DNA of 36,773 nucleotides from Pelagilacustribacter hypolimneticus (lineage in GTDB: Bacteria; Pseudomonadota; Alphaproteobacteria; Pelagibacterales; Pelagibacteraceae), in NCBI GenBank assembly GCA_965235125.1, contig CBDDXH010000004.1, positions 1 to 36,773 on the forward strand, read 5' to 3'. The position numbers and the translations under genes were made by a program. Shown one piece after another: positions 23,395 to 31,558 of the stretch (within the stretch, counting starts at the first letter, position 1; each line of letters opens with the position of its first letter). The notes beneath the pieces were generated by a model that did not search any database, was not told the origin of the DNA, and saw only the letters and a list, made by a program, of their open reading frames with translations.

Positions 23395-24696
23395 ATGTCG
23401 AACGAAAATTTTAGTCAAGGTGCTTTTACTAAAGCTAACGATCTAAAAAGTAGAATTTTTTTTACTATAGGAATTTTAATTGTTTATAGAATTGGAACTT
23501 TTGTTCCTTTAGCTGGTATAGATCCCCAAGCCTTAACTCAAGTAATGAGCGAGGTTCAAAAAGGTTTACTTGGAATGTTTAACGTTTTTTCTGGTGGAGC
23601 TGTTACTCGTATGGCAATTTTTGCTCTTGGGATTATGCCTTACATATCCTCTTCTATTATTATTCAACTTTTAACAGGTGTTTCTGATTACTTTAAAAAT
23701 TTAAAACAACAAGGTGAAATAGGAAGAAAAAAAATTACTCAATTAACAAGATATGGAACTGTGCTTATTGCCTGTTTACAAGGTTACGGAATAGCCGTGG
23801 GTTTAGAAAATTCTGGTTCTCTAGTTTTAGATCCAGGCATGTCTTTTAGAATAACAACAACTATATCTTTAGTTGCTGGAACAACTTTTTTAATGTGGCT
23901 AGGTGAACAAATTACACTAAGAGGTGTTGGTAACGGAATTTCATTAATTATTTTCTCTGGTATTGTTGCTGAAATTCCTCGAGCTTTAGCTTCTACGTTT
24001 GAACTAGGTAGGACAGGCGCACTATCAGCTACATTAATTGTGCTAATTTTTATTTTAGTAATATTTACTATTCTTTTTATAGTTTTCTTTGAAAGAGCTA
24101 TGCGTAAAATTTTAATTAACTATCCAAAAAGACAAATGGGAAATAAAGTTTATGGCGGAGAGTCTTCTCACTTGCCACTGAAAATAAATACTGCAGGAGT
24201 AATACCTGCAATATTTGCTTCGGCATTATTGCTTTTACCAGTAACATTAACTAATTTTGGGTTTTCTAATTCAGATACTTTTTTAAATATTTCGTCTATG
24301 TTTACACAAGGACAACCGCTCTACATGTTATTATATGCTTCAGGAATTATTTTTTTTGCTTTTTTTTATACTTCAATTGTTTTTAATCCAAAAGAGACTG
24401 CTGAAAATTTAAGAAAATATGGTGGATACATTCCTGGCATTAGACCAGGTGAAAGATCTGCGGAATATATTGAGTTTATTTTAAATAGATTAACAACAAT
24501 TGGTGCATTGTATTTAACATTTGTATGTTTACTTCCCGAATTTTTAATTTCAAAATATCCAATACCATTTTATCTTGGCGGCACATCAATCTTAATAGTT
24601 GTCGTGGTGGCCATGGATACTGTAACTCAAGTTCAAACTAGATTAATGAGTTCTCAATACGAATCATTAATAAAAAAAACAAAGTTTGGTAAATAA
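23395..24696 (+). CDS. secY: Protein translocase subunit SecY
   Basis: SecY (433 aa) is the channel of the Sec translocon in the inner membrane. Hydrophobicity suggests ten membrane helices, starting with FFTIGILIVYRIGTFVPLAG (about 20-40). Conserved cytoplasmic-loop and helix motifs include LGIMPYISSSIIIQLL, GNGISLIIFSGIVAE, FNPKETAENLRKYGGYIPGIRPG and the C-terminal region DTVTQVQTRLMSSQYESL. It lies 8 bp after rplO and 11 bp before adk, the usual spc end. Confidence 0.99.
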   Translation: MSNENFSQGAFTKANDLKSRIFFTIGILIVYRIGTFVPLAGIDPQALTQVMSEVQKGLLGMFNVFSGGAVTRMAIFALGIMPYISSSIIIQLLTGVSDYFKNLKQQGEIGRKKITQLTRYGTVLIACLQGYGIAVGLENSGSLVLDPGMSFRITTTISLVAGTTFLMWLGEQITLRGVGNGISLIIFSGIVAEIPRALASTFELGRTGALSATLIVLIFILVIFTILFIVFFERAMRKILINYPKRQMGNKVYGGESSHLPLKINTAGVIPAIFASALLLLPVTLTNFGFSNSDTFLNISSMFTQGQPLYMLLYASGIIFFAFFYTSIVFNPKETAENLRKYGGYIPGIRPGERSAEYIEFILNRLTTIGALYLTFVCLLPEFLISKYPIPFYLGGTSILIVVVVAMDTVTQVQTRLMSSQYESLIKKTKFGK

Positions 24697-24707
24697 AAAA
24701 ATATTCG

Positions 24708-25358
24708 ATGAATATTATTATTTTTGGACCTCCAGGAGCAGGTAAGGGTACTCAATCTGATTTTATTGTAAAAAATTTCAATCTTTATAAATTATCAACT
24801 GGCGATTTATTAAGAAATGAAATAAAAAAAAAAACTACGTTAGGTTTAAAAATTACTTCAATTGTAAATTCGGGCGCTCTAGTTTCAGATGAGATTATTA
24901 ATAAATTAATAGAGAATATTATTTCAAATAAAAAATATCACAATAGAATTATATTTGATGGCTATCCTAGAAACTTATTTCAGGCTAAAAATTTAAATAA
25001 ACTTCTTTTAAAATATAATCAAAAAATTAATATTGTTATAAAATTAAAAGTTTCTTTAGACGTAATAAAAAAAAGAATTGCCGGTAGGCTTATTTGTTCT
25101 AAATGTTCAAAAACATTTAATGAATTTTTTAATCCTCCACCTAAAAACCTTACTTGCTGTAAAGGTAATTTTTTACAAAAAAGAGATGATGATAACGTAA
25201 AAGTTGCTGTAAAAAGATACGAAACTTATGAAGATACAACTAAGCCAATTTTAAAATTCTATAAAAAAATGAATCTTGTAAAAGACCTTAATGGAGAAAC
25301 TGATATTGAAAGCATTCAGAGCAAAATTAATGATTATTTGACCGTTATAGAGGGTTGA
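24708..25358 (+). CDS. adk: Adenylate kinase
   Basis: Adenylate kinase (216 aa) interconverts ATP + AMP and 2 ADP. The P-loop is GPPGAGKGT (8-16); the AMP-binding and core motifs include STGDLLRNEI and FDGYPRN. The long LID domain carries C130-X2-C133 and, 16 residues on, C150 directly followed by C151. Zinc-type enzymes normally have the last two ligands three residues apart, so this site looks compacted by two residues. The stop codon lies within the -35 hexamer of the candidate rpsM promoter. Confidence 0.97.
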   Translation: MNIIIFGPPGAGKGTQSDFIVKNFNLYKLSTGDLLRNEIKKKTTLGLKITSIVNSGALVSDEIINKLIENIISNKKYHNRIIFDGYPRNLFQAKNLNKLLLKYNQKINIVIKLKVSLDVIKKRIAGRLICSKCSKTFNEFFNPPPKNLTCCKGNFLQKRDDDNVKVAVKRYETYEDTTKPILKFYKKMNLVKDLNGETDIESIQSKINDYLTVIEG

Positions 25359-25382
25359 CTTTATGAAATAACCCCATATAAA
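25355..25382 (+). promoter_or_regulatory. Candidate internal promoter for rpsM-rpsK-rpoA-rplQ
   Basis: TTGACT (25355-25360) overlaps the adk stop TGA, and TATAAA (25377-25382) follows after 16 nt. Five of six bases match consensus in each hexamer. It lies in a 54-bp gap, unusually wide for this cluster, and would start transcription about 20-25 nt before the rpsM ATG. It would let the alpha-subunit genes be transcribed independently of the spc genes. Confidence 0.65.
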
Positions 25383-25412
25383 TGAACTTTTTTAAAATTA
25401 TATCAATAAACT

Positions 25413-25793
25413 ATGGCCCGTATAGCCGGAATTAATATTCCTCCAAATAAAATTGTAAGCATAGCTTTAACTTATATTCATGGCATTGGTTTACACTCTT
25501 CTAAAAAAATTTGTGAAAAATTAAATATACCCGAGGATGTCAGAGTCAATAATTTAACTGAAGATCAGGTCGTTAAGATTGCTGAATACATTAATAAAAA
25601 TCATAAAGTAGAAGGAGACTTAAGAAGAGAAGTATCTTTAAATATCAAGAGATTAATAGACTTAGTTACTTATAGAGGAACGAGACATAAGAAAAAATTA
25701 CCAGTTAGAGGACAAAGAACTCACAGCAATGCACGTACGAGAAAAGGTAAGGCTATAGCAATAGCCGGAAAAAAACTTACTCCACAGAAGTAA
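25413..25793 (+). CDS. rpsM: 30S ribosomal protein S13
   Basis: S13 (126 aa) lies in the 30S head and bridges to the 50S subunit. The N-terminus ARIAGINIPPNKIVSIALTYIHGIG and the C-terminal GTRHKKKLPVRGQRTHSNARTRKG region are canonical. It opens the alpha-operon group behind a candidate promoter. The 54-bp gap before it is AT-rich and has no Shine-Dalgarno site. Confidence 0.98.
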   Translation: MARIAGINIPPNKIVSIALTYIHGIGLHSSKKICEKLNIPEDVRVNNLTEDQVVKIAEYINKNHKVEGDLRREVSLNIKRLIDLVTYRGTRHKKKLPVRGQRTHSNARTRKGKAIAIAGKKLTPQK

Positions 25794-25803
25794 AATATAA
25801 TTT

Positions 25804-26265
25804 ATGAATAAAAAAATTGAAAATTCAAAAGAGGCCAATAACGAAAAAATTGAACCTTTAAAAACAAGTAAAACTGAAAAAGTTTCTAATTATAAAAAAA
25901 AGAAAAAAGTTAAAAGAAATATAACCTCAGGAATAGCTTATGTTTATTCATCTTTTAATAATACTATTATTTCTATAGCGGATGAAAGTGGAAACGTTAT
26001 AGCTTCGTCTTCTGCGGGCGCAAAAGGTTTTAAGGGATCAAGAAAATCTACTCCTTATGCTGCTCAGGTCGCTGCTGATGATGCTGGAGGAAAAGCATAT
26101 GATCAAGGTTTACGAACATTAGCTGTTGAAGTAAAAGGCCCAGGTTCTGGAAGAGAAACTGCATTAAGAGCATTTCAATCAAAAGGTTTTAAAATCACGT
26201 CAATCAAGGATACAACACCTATGCCACATAATGGTACAAGGCCACCAAAAAGAAGGAGAGTATAA
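25804..26265 (+). CDS. rpsK: 30S ribosomal protein S11 with N-terminal extension
   Basis: S11 (153 aa) lines the 30S platform near the E-site mRNA. The core starts near residue 40 (ITSGIAYVYSSFNNTIISIAD) and has GSRKSTPYAAQVAADDA, VEVKGPGSGRETALRAFQSKGF and PMPHNGTRPPKRRRV, including the Asn-Gly that is isomerised to isoaspartate in E. coli. The first roughly 35 residues are a Lys/Glu/Asn-rich extension; E. coli S11 has 129 aa. The stop overlaps the rpoA ATG by one base. Confidence 0.97.
   Translation: MNKKIENSKEANNEKIEPLKTSKTEKVSNYKKKKKVKRNITSGIAYVYSSFNNTIISIADESGNVIASSSAGAKGFKGSRKSTPYAAQVAADDAGGKAYDQGLRTLAVEVKGPGSGRETALRAFQSKGFKITSIKDTTPMPHNGTRPPKRRRV
26253..26258 (+). promoter_or_regulatory. 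Strong Shine-Dalgarno site for rpoA
   Basis: AAGGAG ends 6 nt before ATG 26265 and lies inside the last codons of rpsK (the arginine-rich C-terminus). It stands out among neighbouring starts that lack such a site. Confidence 0.7.
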
Positions 26266-27299
26266 TGGAAATATCAAATAATATTATAGATAAAAATTGG
26301 AAAGCTCTAATTAAACCCGATAAATTAAAGATTACCAATAATAATAATAAATCGTTTGCAACTGTAGTTGCAGAACCTTTAGAAAAAGGTTTTGGTCAAA
26401 CTTTAGGTAATGCTATGAGAAGAATTTTGCTTTCTTCCATACAAGGTGCAGCAGTAACAGCTATACAAATTGATGGTGTATTGCATGAATTTTCTTCTAT
26501 AAAAGGTGTTAGAGAAGATGTTACAGATATAGTTCTAAATGTAAAAAGTTTAGCGATTAAGTCTTCGGTAAACTCTCCAAAAAAAATTATATTAGATGCA
26601 AAAGGTCCAAAAGAAGTTAAAGCAAAAGATATAGTGCTTTCTTCAGAAATAGAAATATTAAATCCCGAGCAAGTAATTTGTAATTTAGATGAAAAAACCA
26701 ACTTTCATATGGAATTAATTGTAAATACTGGAAAGGGATATGTTCCTTCTACTAAAAACAAAGGTGAAGATAGCCCACTTGGACTAATAGCTGTAGATTC
26801 ACTATTTAGTCCAGTTAAAAAAGTCTCATATACCGTTGAAAATACAAGAGCTGGTAGTGCTTTGGATTACGATAAATTAATTTTAAATGTTGAAACAAAT
26901 GGAACAATAAATGCTGAAGACGCAGTTGCCTATGCAGCTAGAATTTTCCAAGACCAATTAGCAATGTTTGTCAATTTTGATGACCCGAAAGAGTTCATTA
27001 AAGAAATTAAATCAACAGAACCTGAATATAACAAAAACTTATTAAAAAGAGTTGAAGAATTAGAGCTTTCAGTTAGATCAATGAATTGTTTAAAAAATGA
27101 CAATATAATTTATATTGGAGATTTAGTTCAAAAAACTGAACCAGAAATGCTTAGAACACCTAACTTTGGTAGAAAATCTTTAAATGAAATCAAAGAAATT
27201 TTAAGTACAATGTCATTATATTTAGGAATGGAAATACCTAATTGGCCGCCAGATAATATTGTTGAAATGTCAAAAAAATTGGAAGAAAACAATTATTAA
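26265..27299 (+). CDS. rpoA: DNA-directed RNA polymerase subunit alpha
   Basis: Alpha (344 aa) is the assembly platform of RNA polymerase. The N-terminal domain has VAEPLEKGFGQTLGNAMRRILLSSIQGAAV and EFSSIKGVREDVTDIVLN. The C-terminal domain that binds UP elements and activators (about 260-330) has VEELELSVRSMNCLKN, IGDLVQKTEPEMLRTPNFGRKSLNEI. Length is slightly above the 329-338 aa norm, mainly at the N-terminus and tail. It has one of the few strong ribosome-binding sites here. Confidence 0.99.
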   Translation: MEISNNIIDKNWKALIKPDKLKITNNNNKSFATVVAEPLEKGFGQTLGNAMRRILLSSIQGAAVTAIQIDGVLHEFSSIKGVREDVTDIVLNVKSLAIKSSVNSPKKIILDAKGPKEVKAKDIVLSSEIEILNPEQVICNLDEKTNFHMELIVNTGKGYVPSTKNKGEDSPLGLIAVDSLFSPVKKVSYTVENTRAGSALDYDKLILNVETNGTINAEDAVAYAARIFQDQLAMFVNFDDPKEFIKEIKSTEPEYNKNLLKRVEELELSVRSMNCLKNDNIIYIGDLVQKTEPEMLRTPNFGRKSLNEIKEILSTMSLYLGMEIPNWPPDNIVEMSKKLEENNY

Positions 27300-27302
27300 A
27301 TA

Positions 27303-27740
27303 ATGAGACACGGTCTAGGTTATAGAAAGTTAAATAGAACATCAGAGCATAGAAAAGCTTTGTTTAAAAACATGCTTAATTCTTTAATTAAGTATGAACA
27401 AATAACAACAACGTTACCAAAAGCAAAAGAACTTAAACCATTAATAGACAAAGTAATTACCATTGGAAAAAAAAACAACCTAAGTAATAAAAAAAGACTT
27501 TTTTCTAAATTACAAGACAGAAGTTCTGTTGTTAAAGTTTTTGAAGTTTTATCTTCGAGATATCAGAAAAGACAAGGCGGTTATTGCAGAGTATTAAAAG
27601 CGGGATTTAGATATGGAGATGATGCTCCAATGGCAATTATTGAACTTGTAGATAGAGATGTGGAAGCTAAAAAAATTGACAAGCCTAAAAAGATTGAAGC
27701 AAAAGAAAAAGAATCTACTCCAGTTGCAGCAACTAAGTAA
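27303..27740 (+). CDS. rplQ: 50S ribosomal protein L17
   Basis: L17 (145 aa) binds near the tunnel exit. The N-terminus MRHGLGYRKLNRTSEHRKALFKNMLNSLIKYEQI and the GGYCRVLKAGFRYGDDAPMAIIELVDR region identify it (described by their motif positions 1-34 and about 96-120). An Ala/Lys/Glu tail of about 20 residues extends the C-terminus, as in other alphaproteobacteria. It is the last gene of the ribosomal cluster; the next gene is 22 bp on. Confidence 0.97.
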   Translation: MRHGLGYRKLNRTSEHRKALFKNMLNSLIKYEQITTTLPKAKELKPLIDKVITIGKKNNLSNKKRLFSKLQDRSSVVKVFEVLSSRYQKRQGGYCRVLKAGFRYGDDAPMAIIELVDRDVEAKKIDKPKKIEAKEKESTPVAATK

Positions 27741-27762
27741 TTTAGTTTAAAATATCTTTCTT

Positions 27763-28677
27763 ATGATCAAAAGGTTTGAAGTAGAAAAGGACTTCCATAA
27801 TGCTCGTTTTGATCGTTGGTTTAAACACAAAGTTTTAGATATACCTCAAGGTTTAATTGAGAAAATAATAAGAAAAAATCAGGTTAAAATTAATGGTAAG
27901 AAAACTAAAAGTTCTTATCGCGTCCAAGAAACCGATGTTATTGAAGTTTTCAATATTGATAAAATTAAACAAACAGAAAAAAATATAATTACTCAATACA
28001 TACCTTCAAATAAGGAAAGAGATAAGTATGATGATTACGTTATAGAAGATAATGAAAATTTTATTGTTATTAATAAACCTTCAGGAATTCCAGTTCAATC
28101 TGGCACAAAATCTTTTATAAATGTTGTAGATACTCTTCGAGAAACAAAATATTTTGAGAATACAAAACCATTTATTGTTCACCGTCTTGATAAAGAAACT
28201 TCTGGGATTTTAATTGTTGCAAAAAATAGAGAGTACGCACAATTATTCACTTCATTATTTAGAATAAGAAAAATTCACAAAACTTATTTAGCTGTTGTAT
28301 ATGGGGAGGTTTCTAGTGAAATTAAACTTCTTGAAGACGATCTTATTGTATATGAAAATGATAGAAAGATTATTCAAAAAGCCACTTCTTATCTTAAAAT
28401 TTTAAAAAGTAATTATCAATATTCTTTACTTGAATTAAGACCTATAACTGGGCGTAAACATCAGCTTAGAAAACAATTATATAATATTGGAAATTCAATA
28501 ATCGGTGATGATAAATATTATGTTAAAAAAAGCAGAGATTTTGTTAAAAGTAAAAGCTTAATGCTTCACGCATATGAAATTAAATTTATGATTAATAACG
28601 TAAAATATAATTTTAAAGCAGATTTTAATGAAGATTTTAAAAATTTTATAATTAAAAAAGATTTAAATATTTTTTAA
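27763..28677 (+). CDS. rluC: RluC/RluD-type 23S rRNA pseudouridine synthase
   Basis: This 304-aa protein isomerises specific uridines in large-subunit rRNA. An S4 RNA-binding domain covers about residues 10-75 (RFDRWFKHK, IRKNQVKINGKKTKSSYRV). The catalytic domain follows, with the RluA-family motif HRLDKETSGILIVAKN; D143 is the predicted catalytic aspartate. RPITGRKHQLRKQL near 225 is also typical. Family membership is secure; RluC rather than RluD is inferred from similarity of the S4 segment to alphaproteobacterial RluC. Its 3' end overlaps lipB on the opposite strand by 15 bp. Confidence 0.9.
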   Translation: MIKRFEVEKDFHNARFDRWFKHKVLDIPQGLIEKIIRKNQVKINGKKTKSSYRVQETDVIEVFNIDKIKQTEKNIITQYIPSNKERDKYDDYVIEDNENFIVINKPSGIPVQSGTKSFINVVDTLRETKYFENTKPFIVHRLDKETSGILIVAKNREYAQLFTSLFRIRKIHKTYLAVVYGEVSSEIKLLEDDLIVYENDRKIIQKATSYLKILKSNYQYSLLELRPITGRKHQLRKQLYNIGNSIIGDDKYYVKKSRDFVKSKSLMLHAYEIKFMINNVKYNFKADFNEDFKNFIIKKDLNIF

Positions 28678-29274
28678 ATTTTTTAAAAAAATCCTTTTTA
28701 AATTTTCTTCAACATTTTTAACATTACTGTTAATTTCATTTTTAATAGAAGTAACTTTTGTATTATCTAGTCCACACGGAATTATTTTTTTATATGGCTT
28801 TAATGAGTTATTTATATTTATTGAACATCCGTGATATGCAATCCATTGAGTTACACGTATACCAATAGCTGCAATTTTTTTTTCATTTACCCAAATTCCT
28901 ATATTTTCTTTATCATTATAACTATTTATTTTATAAATTTTTAAAAATTCAATAATACTTTTTTCAATAATCTTAACTAAATTTTTTATATCTCTTTTTC
29001 TTTTATTTAAATTTATAACAAAATAAACAATTTTTTGTCCTGGATTGTGAAGCGTTAGCTTGCCGCCCCTGTTTGTTCTAATGATTCTAATTTTTTTGTC
29101 TAATATTTCATTTTCTTTAAACCTGATGCCTCCAGTATAAGTCAGCGGATGTTCTAAAATCCATAATAAATCTTTAGATTTACCTTTTTTTATTAAATTA
29201 ACTCTCTTAATGAGTTGCTCAAATGCTGATTTATACGGAACTAGTTTTTTACTTATCCTAACTTCTAAGGTCAT
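28663..29274 (-). CDS. lipB: Octanoyl-[acyl carrier protein]:protein octanoyltransferase
   Basis: LipB (203 aa) moves octanoate from acyl carrier protein to the lipoyl domains of 2-oxoacid dehydrogenases and the glycine cleavage H protein. The predicted catalytic pair is K133 (EKKIAAIGI) and C167 (IIPCGLDNTKVTS). The RGG...H.PGQ motif is at 69-80, reading RGGKLTLHNPGQ; Tyr and Gly common in this motif (YHGPGQ) are replaced by Leu and Asn. EHPLTYTGG at 41-49 is also typical. It is divergent from mgtE across 62 bp. Confidence 0.93.
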   Translation of the reverse strand: MTLEVRISKKLVPYKSAFEQLIKRVNLIKKGKSKDLLWILEHPLTYTGGIRFKENEILDKKIRIIRTNRGGKLTLHNPGQKIVYFVINLNKRKRDIKNLVKIIEKSIIEFLKIYKINSYNDKENIGIWVNEKKIAAIGIRVTQWIAYHGCSININNSLKPYKKIIPCGLDNTKVTSIKNEINSNVKNVEENLKRIFLKNLKNI

Positions 29275-29280
29275 ATTAAT

Positions 29281-29310
29281 TTGAATTTTATCATTAGATC
29301 AACTAATAAT
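29281..29310 (+). promoter_or_regulatory. Candidate mgtE promoter
   Basis: In the 62-bp lipB-mgtE divergent gap, TTGAAT (29281-29286) and AATAAT (29305-29310) are separated by 18 nt. The match is moderate in such AT-rich DNA. No Mg-responsive leader of the M-box type fits, since the predicted leader is under 25 nt. Confidence 0.35.
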
Positions 29311-29326
29311 CACACAAATAATGTAA

Positions 29327-29331
29327 AAGGA
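29327..29331 (+). promoter_or_regulatory. Shine-Dalgarno site for mgtE
   Basis: AAGGA ends 5 nt before ATG 29337 and supports that start. Confidence 0.6.
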
Positions 29332-29336
29332 ATTTT

Positions 29337-30713
29337 ATGAGTCTTATAAAATCGATAGGTAATAAAAAAGTAAATTTCGATTTTAATAAAAATTTTATAA
29401 ATACTTTTAGTGAAAAAATCAATAGTAGCGATCTTCAATTTATCAATCAAACACTCAAAGATTTGCACCCTTCGGACGTAGCTAATTTAATTGAAAATTT
29501 ACCTTACGAAACTCGATCTAAACTTATTGAAATAGAATCTTTTGATATTGCACCTGAAATTTTTATTGAATTAAATGAGTCTATTCAGAGTGAAGTTTTA
29601 CAATTGTTATCAATCAATTCTATTGCCAATATCATAAGAAGATTAGTATCTGATGATGCTGTTGCAATTTTAGAAAATTTAGAAACAGAAAAAAAAAATT
29701 TAATTTTAGATAAATTACCACCTAAAGATCGATTTTTATTAGAAGAGGGTCTTAGTTATCCAGAGGATTCTGCTGCACGTATTATGCAAAGAGAATTTAC
29801 AGCTATCCCAAGTGATTGGACGGTAGGACAAACAATAGATTATTTAAGAGAAAGCAAGGATTTGCCTCAAGAGTTTTTAGAAATATTTATAGTTGATAAT
29901 GATTTTAAACCTATAGGCATAGTTCCTTCTTCTCGAGTTTTAAGAACGTCAAGAGATTTAAAAATGAATTTAATAATGAGAGAAATGCCTGTTCTTATTT
30001 CTGTTAATATGGATAAAGAAGAAGTTGGTCACACTTTTGAAAATTATAATTTAGTTTCTGCAGGAGTTGTAAATAAAAATAATAAATTAGTAGGTATAAT
30101 AACTGCTGATGATGTCGTTACAGTAGTGCAAGAGGAGGCAGAAGAAGACGTGTTAAGATTAGCTGGAGTAGGTGATGAAGAAATTACCGACACAGTATTT
30201 GTTAAAACAAAAAGAAGATTTAATTGGTTATTAATTAATCTTGCAACCGCATTACTTGCTTCTTGGGTCATTAGTATCTTTGGAGCAGAAATTGAAAAAG
30301 TTGTTGCTTTAGCTTTCTTGATGCCAATAGTTGCATCGATGGGTGGCAATGCTGGCATGCAAACACTCGCAGTAACTATTAGAGCTATTGCTACAAAAGA
30401 ATTATCAAGTAGTAATTTAAATCAAATTATTGGTAAGGAATTTTCTATAGGTGTACTTAACGGAATAATTTTTGCAATTATTACAGCTATAGTCGTTCAG
30501 TTATGGTTTAAACAGATAGATCTTTCAATCATTATAGCTATTTCAATGGTTTTAAATATGATTGTTGCGGGCCTCTTTGGAATTTTAATACCTATAACTT
30601 TAAAAAAAATGAAAATAGACCCGGCTTTAGCTTCTAGTGTTTTTGTGACAACAGTTACAGATGTAATTGGCTTTCTTTCATTTTTAGGAATTGGATCTTT
30701 AGTTTTTTTATAA
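29337..30713 (+). CDS. mgtE: Magnesium channel/transporter MgtE
   Basis: MgtE (458 aa) is a Mg2+-gated Mg2+ channel of the inner membrane. Domains in order: cytosolic N domain (about 30-135, with helical repeats such as DLHPSDVANLIENLP and VSDDAVAILENL), tandem CBS domains (about 140-265, ARIMQREFTAIPSDWTV to GIITADDVV), and five membrane helices from about 296. The pore signature PIVASMGGNAGMQTLAV is at 330-346; D442 in TTVTDVIGF matches the ion-selecting aspartate of the Thermus protein. The last 6 bp overlap panC. Confidence 0.96.
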   Translation: MSLIKSIGNKKVNFDFNKNFINTFSEKINSSDLQFINQTLKDLHPSDVANLIENLPYETRSKLIEIESFDIAPEIFIELNESIQSEVLQLLSINSIANIIRRLVSDDAVAILENLETEKKNLILDKLPPKDRFLLEEGLSYPEDSAARIMQREFTAIPSDWTVGQTIDYLRESKDLPQEFLEIFIVDNDFKPIGIVPSSRVLRTSRDLKMNLIMREMPVLISVNMDKEEVGHTFENYNLVSAGVVNKNNKLVGIITADDVVTVVQEEAEEDVLRLAGVGDEEITDTVFVKTKRRFNWLLINLATALLASWVISIFGAEIEKVVALAFLMPIVASMGGNAGMQTLAVTIRAIATKELSSSNLNQIIGKEFSIGVLNGIIFAIITAIVVQLWFKQIDLSIIIAISMVLNMIVAGLFGILIPITLKKMKIDPALASSVFVTTVTDVIGFLSFLGIGSLVFL

Positions 30714-31523
30714 ATTATCAATTAGTCTCACTTCGCCTAAATGATATGCAACAAAAATATTGAACTTTGATCTTGAATTTCTGCATATCCTTTTTTTATT
30801 TAAATTTATAGATTCAATATAATCAACTCTATTTGCACCTAATTTAGTTAACTTATTAAATATATCTGAACGTTTATTATGTAAGATTTGATTATGAATT
30901 AATTTTTTATTATTTTTGATAAACTTATAAATATTTCCTGCAGTTTTAAACTGATTGCTGCTAAGTTTTGAATTTCTTGAAGATAGAGCAGTACCGTTTT
31001 TGTCTCTTATGGTAGGACAAGGAATTACTTTAGTTCTAATTTTATTTTTAATTATGTGTGAATTAATTAATGCTAATTGTTGAAAATCTTTCATTCCGAG
31101 AAAAATAAATTTAGGTTTAATAATATCTAAAAATCTATTAACAACATTAATAACGCCATTAAAGTGAAAAAATCTAAATTTGCCACAAAGGATTTTAGCA
31201 AAATTACTTAAAAAGATCCTTGTTTTTGGTTTGAATGAATAAATGTCTTTATCACTTGGAATATATAGATATTTGACTCTTATATTTCTTAAAATTTTAA
31301 TATCTTTTTTTAATTCTCTTGGATAATTTTTAAAATCCTTCCTTGAATTAAATTGTTTTGGATTTATGTATATTGAAACCAACACTTCCTTAGTTTTTTT
31401 TTTAGCTTTATTTATTAAGCTTATATGTCCTTTGTGTAGGGCTCCCATAGTTGGAACGAATGCTATTTTTTTAAGATTTCCAATCTCATAAATTAAACTT
31501 TTTTTATCTCTAAATATTTTCAT
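30708..31523 (-). CDS. panC: Pantothenate synthetase
   Basis: PanC (271 aa) condenses pantoate and beta-alanine with ATP to make pantothenate for coenzyme A. The nucleotidyl-transferase motif VPTMGALHKGH (23-33) holds the two active histidines. VSIYINPKQF, NYPRELKKD, LCGKFRFFHFNGV, FLGMKDFQQL, ALSSRN (KMSKS-like loop) and GEVRLIDN follow in family order. The usual RPGHF is RFFHF here. It stands alone without panB, convergent with mgtE and divergent from galU. Confidence 0.92.
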   Translation of the reverse strand: MKIFRDKKSLIYEIGNLKKIAFVPTMGALHKGHISLINKAKKKTKEVLVSIYINPKQFNSRKDFKNYPRELKKDIKILRNIRVKYLYIPSDKDIYSFKPKTRIFLSNFAKILCGKFRFFHFNGVINVVNRFLDIIKPKFIFLGMKDFQQLALINSHIIKNKIRTKVIPCPTIRDKNGTALSSRNSKLSSNQFKTAGNIYKFIKNNKKLIHNQILHNKRSDIFNKLTKLGANRVDYIESINLNKKRICRNSRSKFNIFVAYHLGEVRLIDNL

Positions 31524-31558
31524 TTGTAATAATTGAAATTTAAAAGTAAAAGAAACTT

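Noticed and set aside
28660..28700. A/T inverted repeats at the rluC-lipB junction as a bidirectional terminator
   Set aside because: The arms are made only of A/T homopolymer runs and lie in coding sequence; such pairing is expected by chance in DNA this AT-rich.
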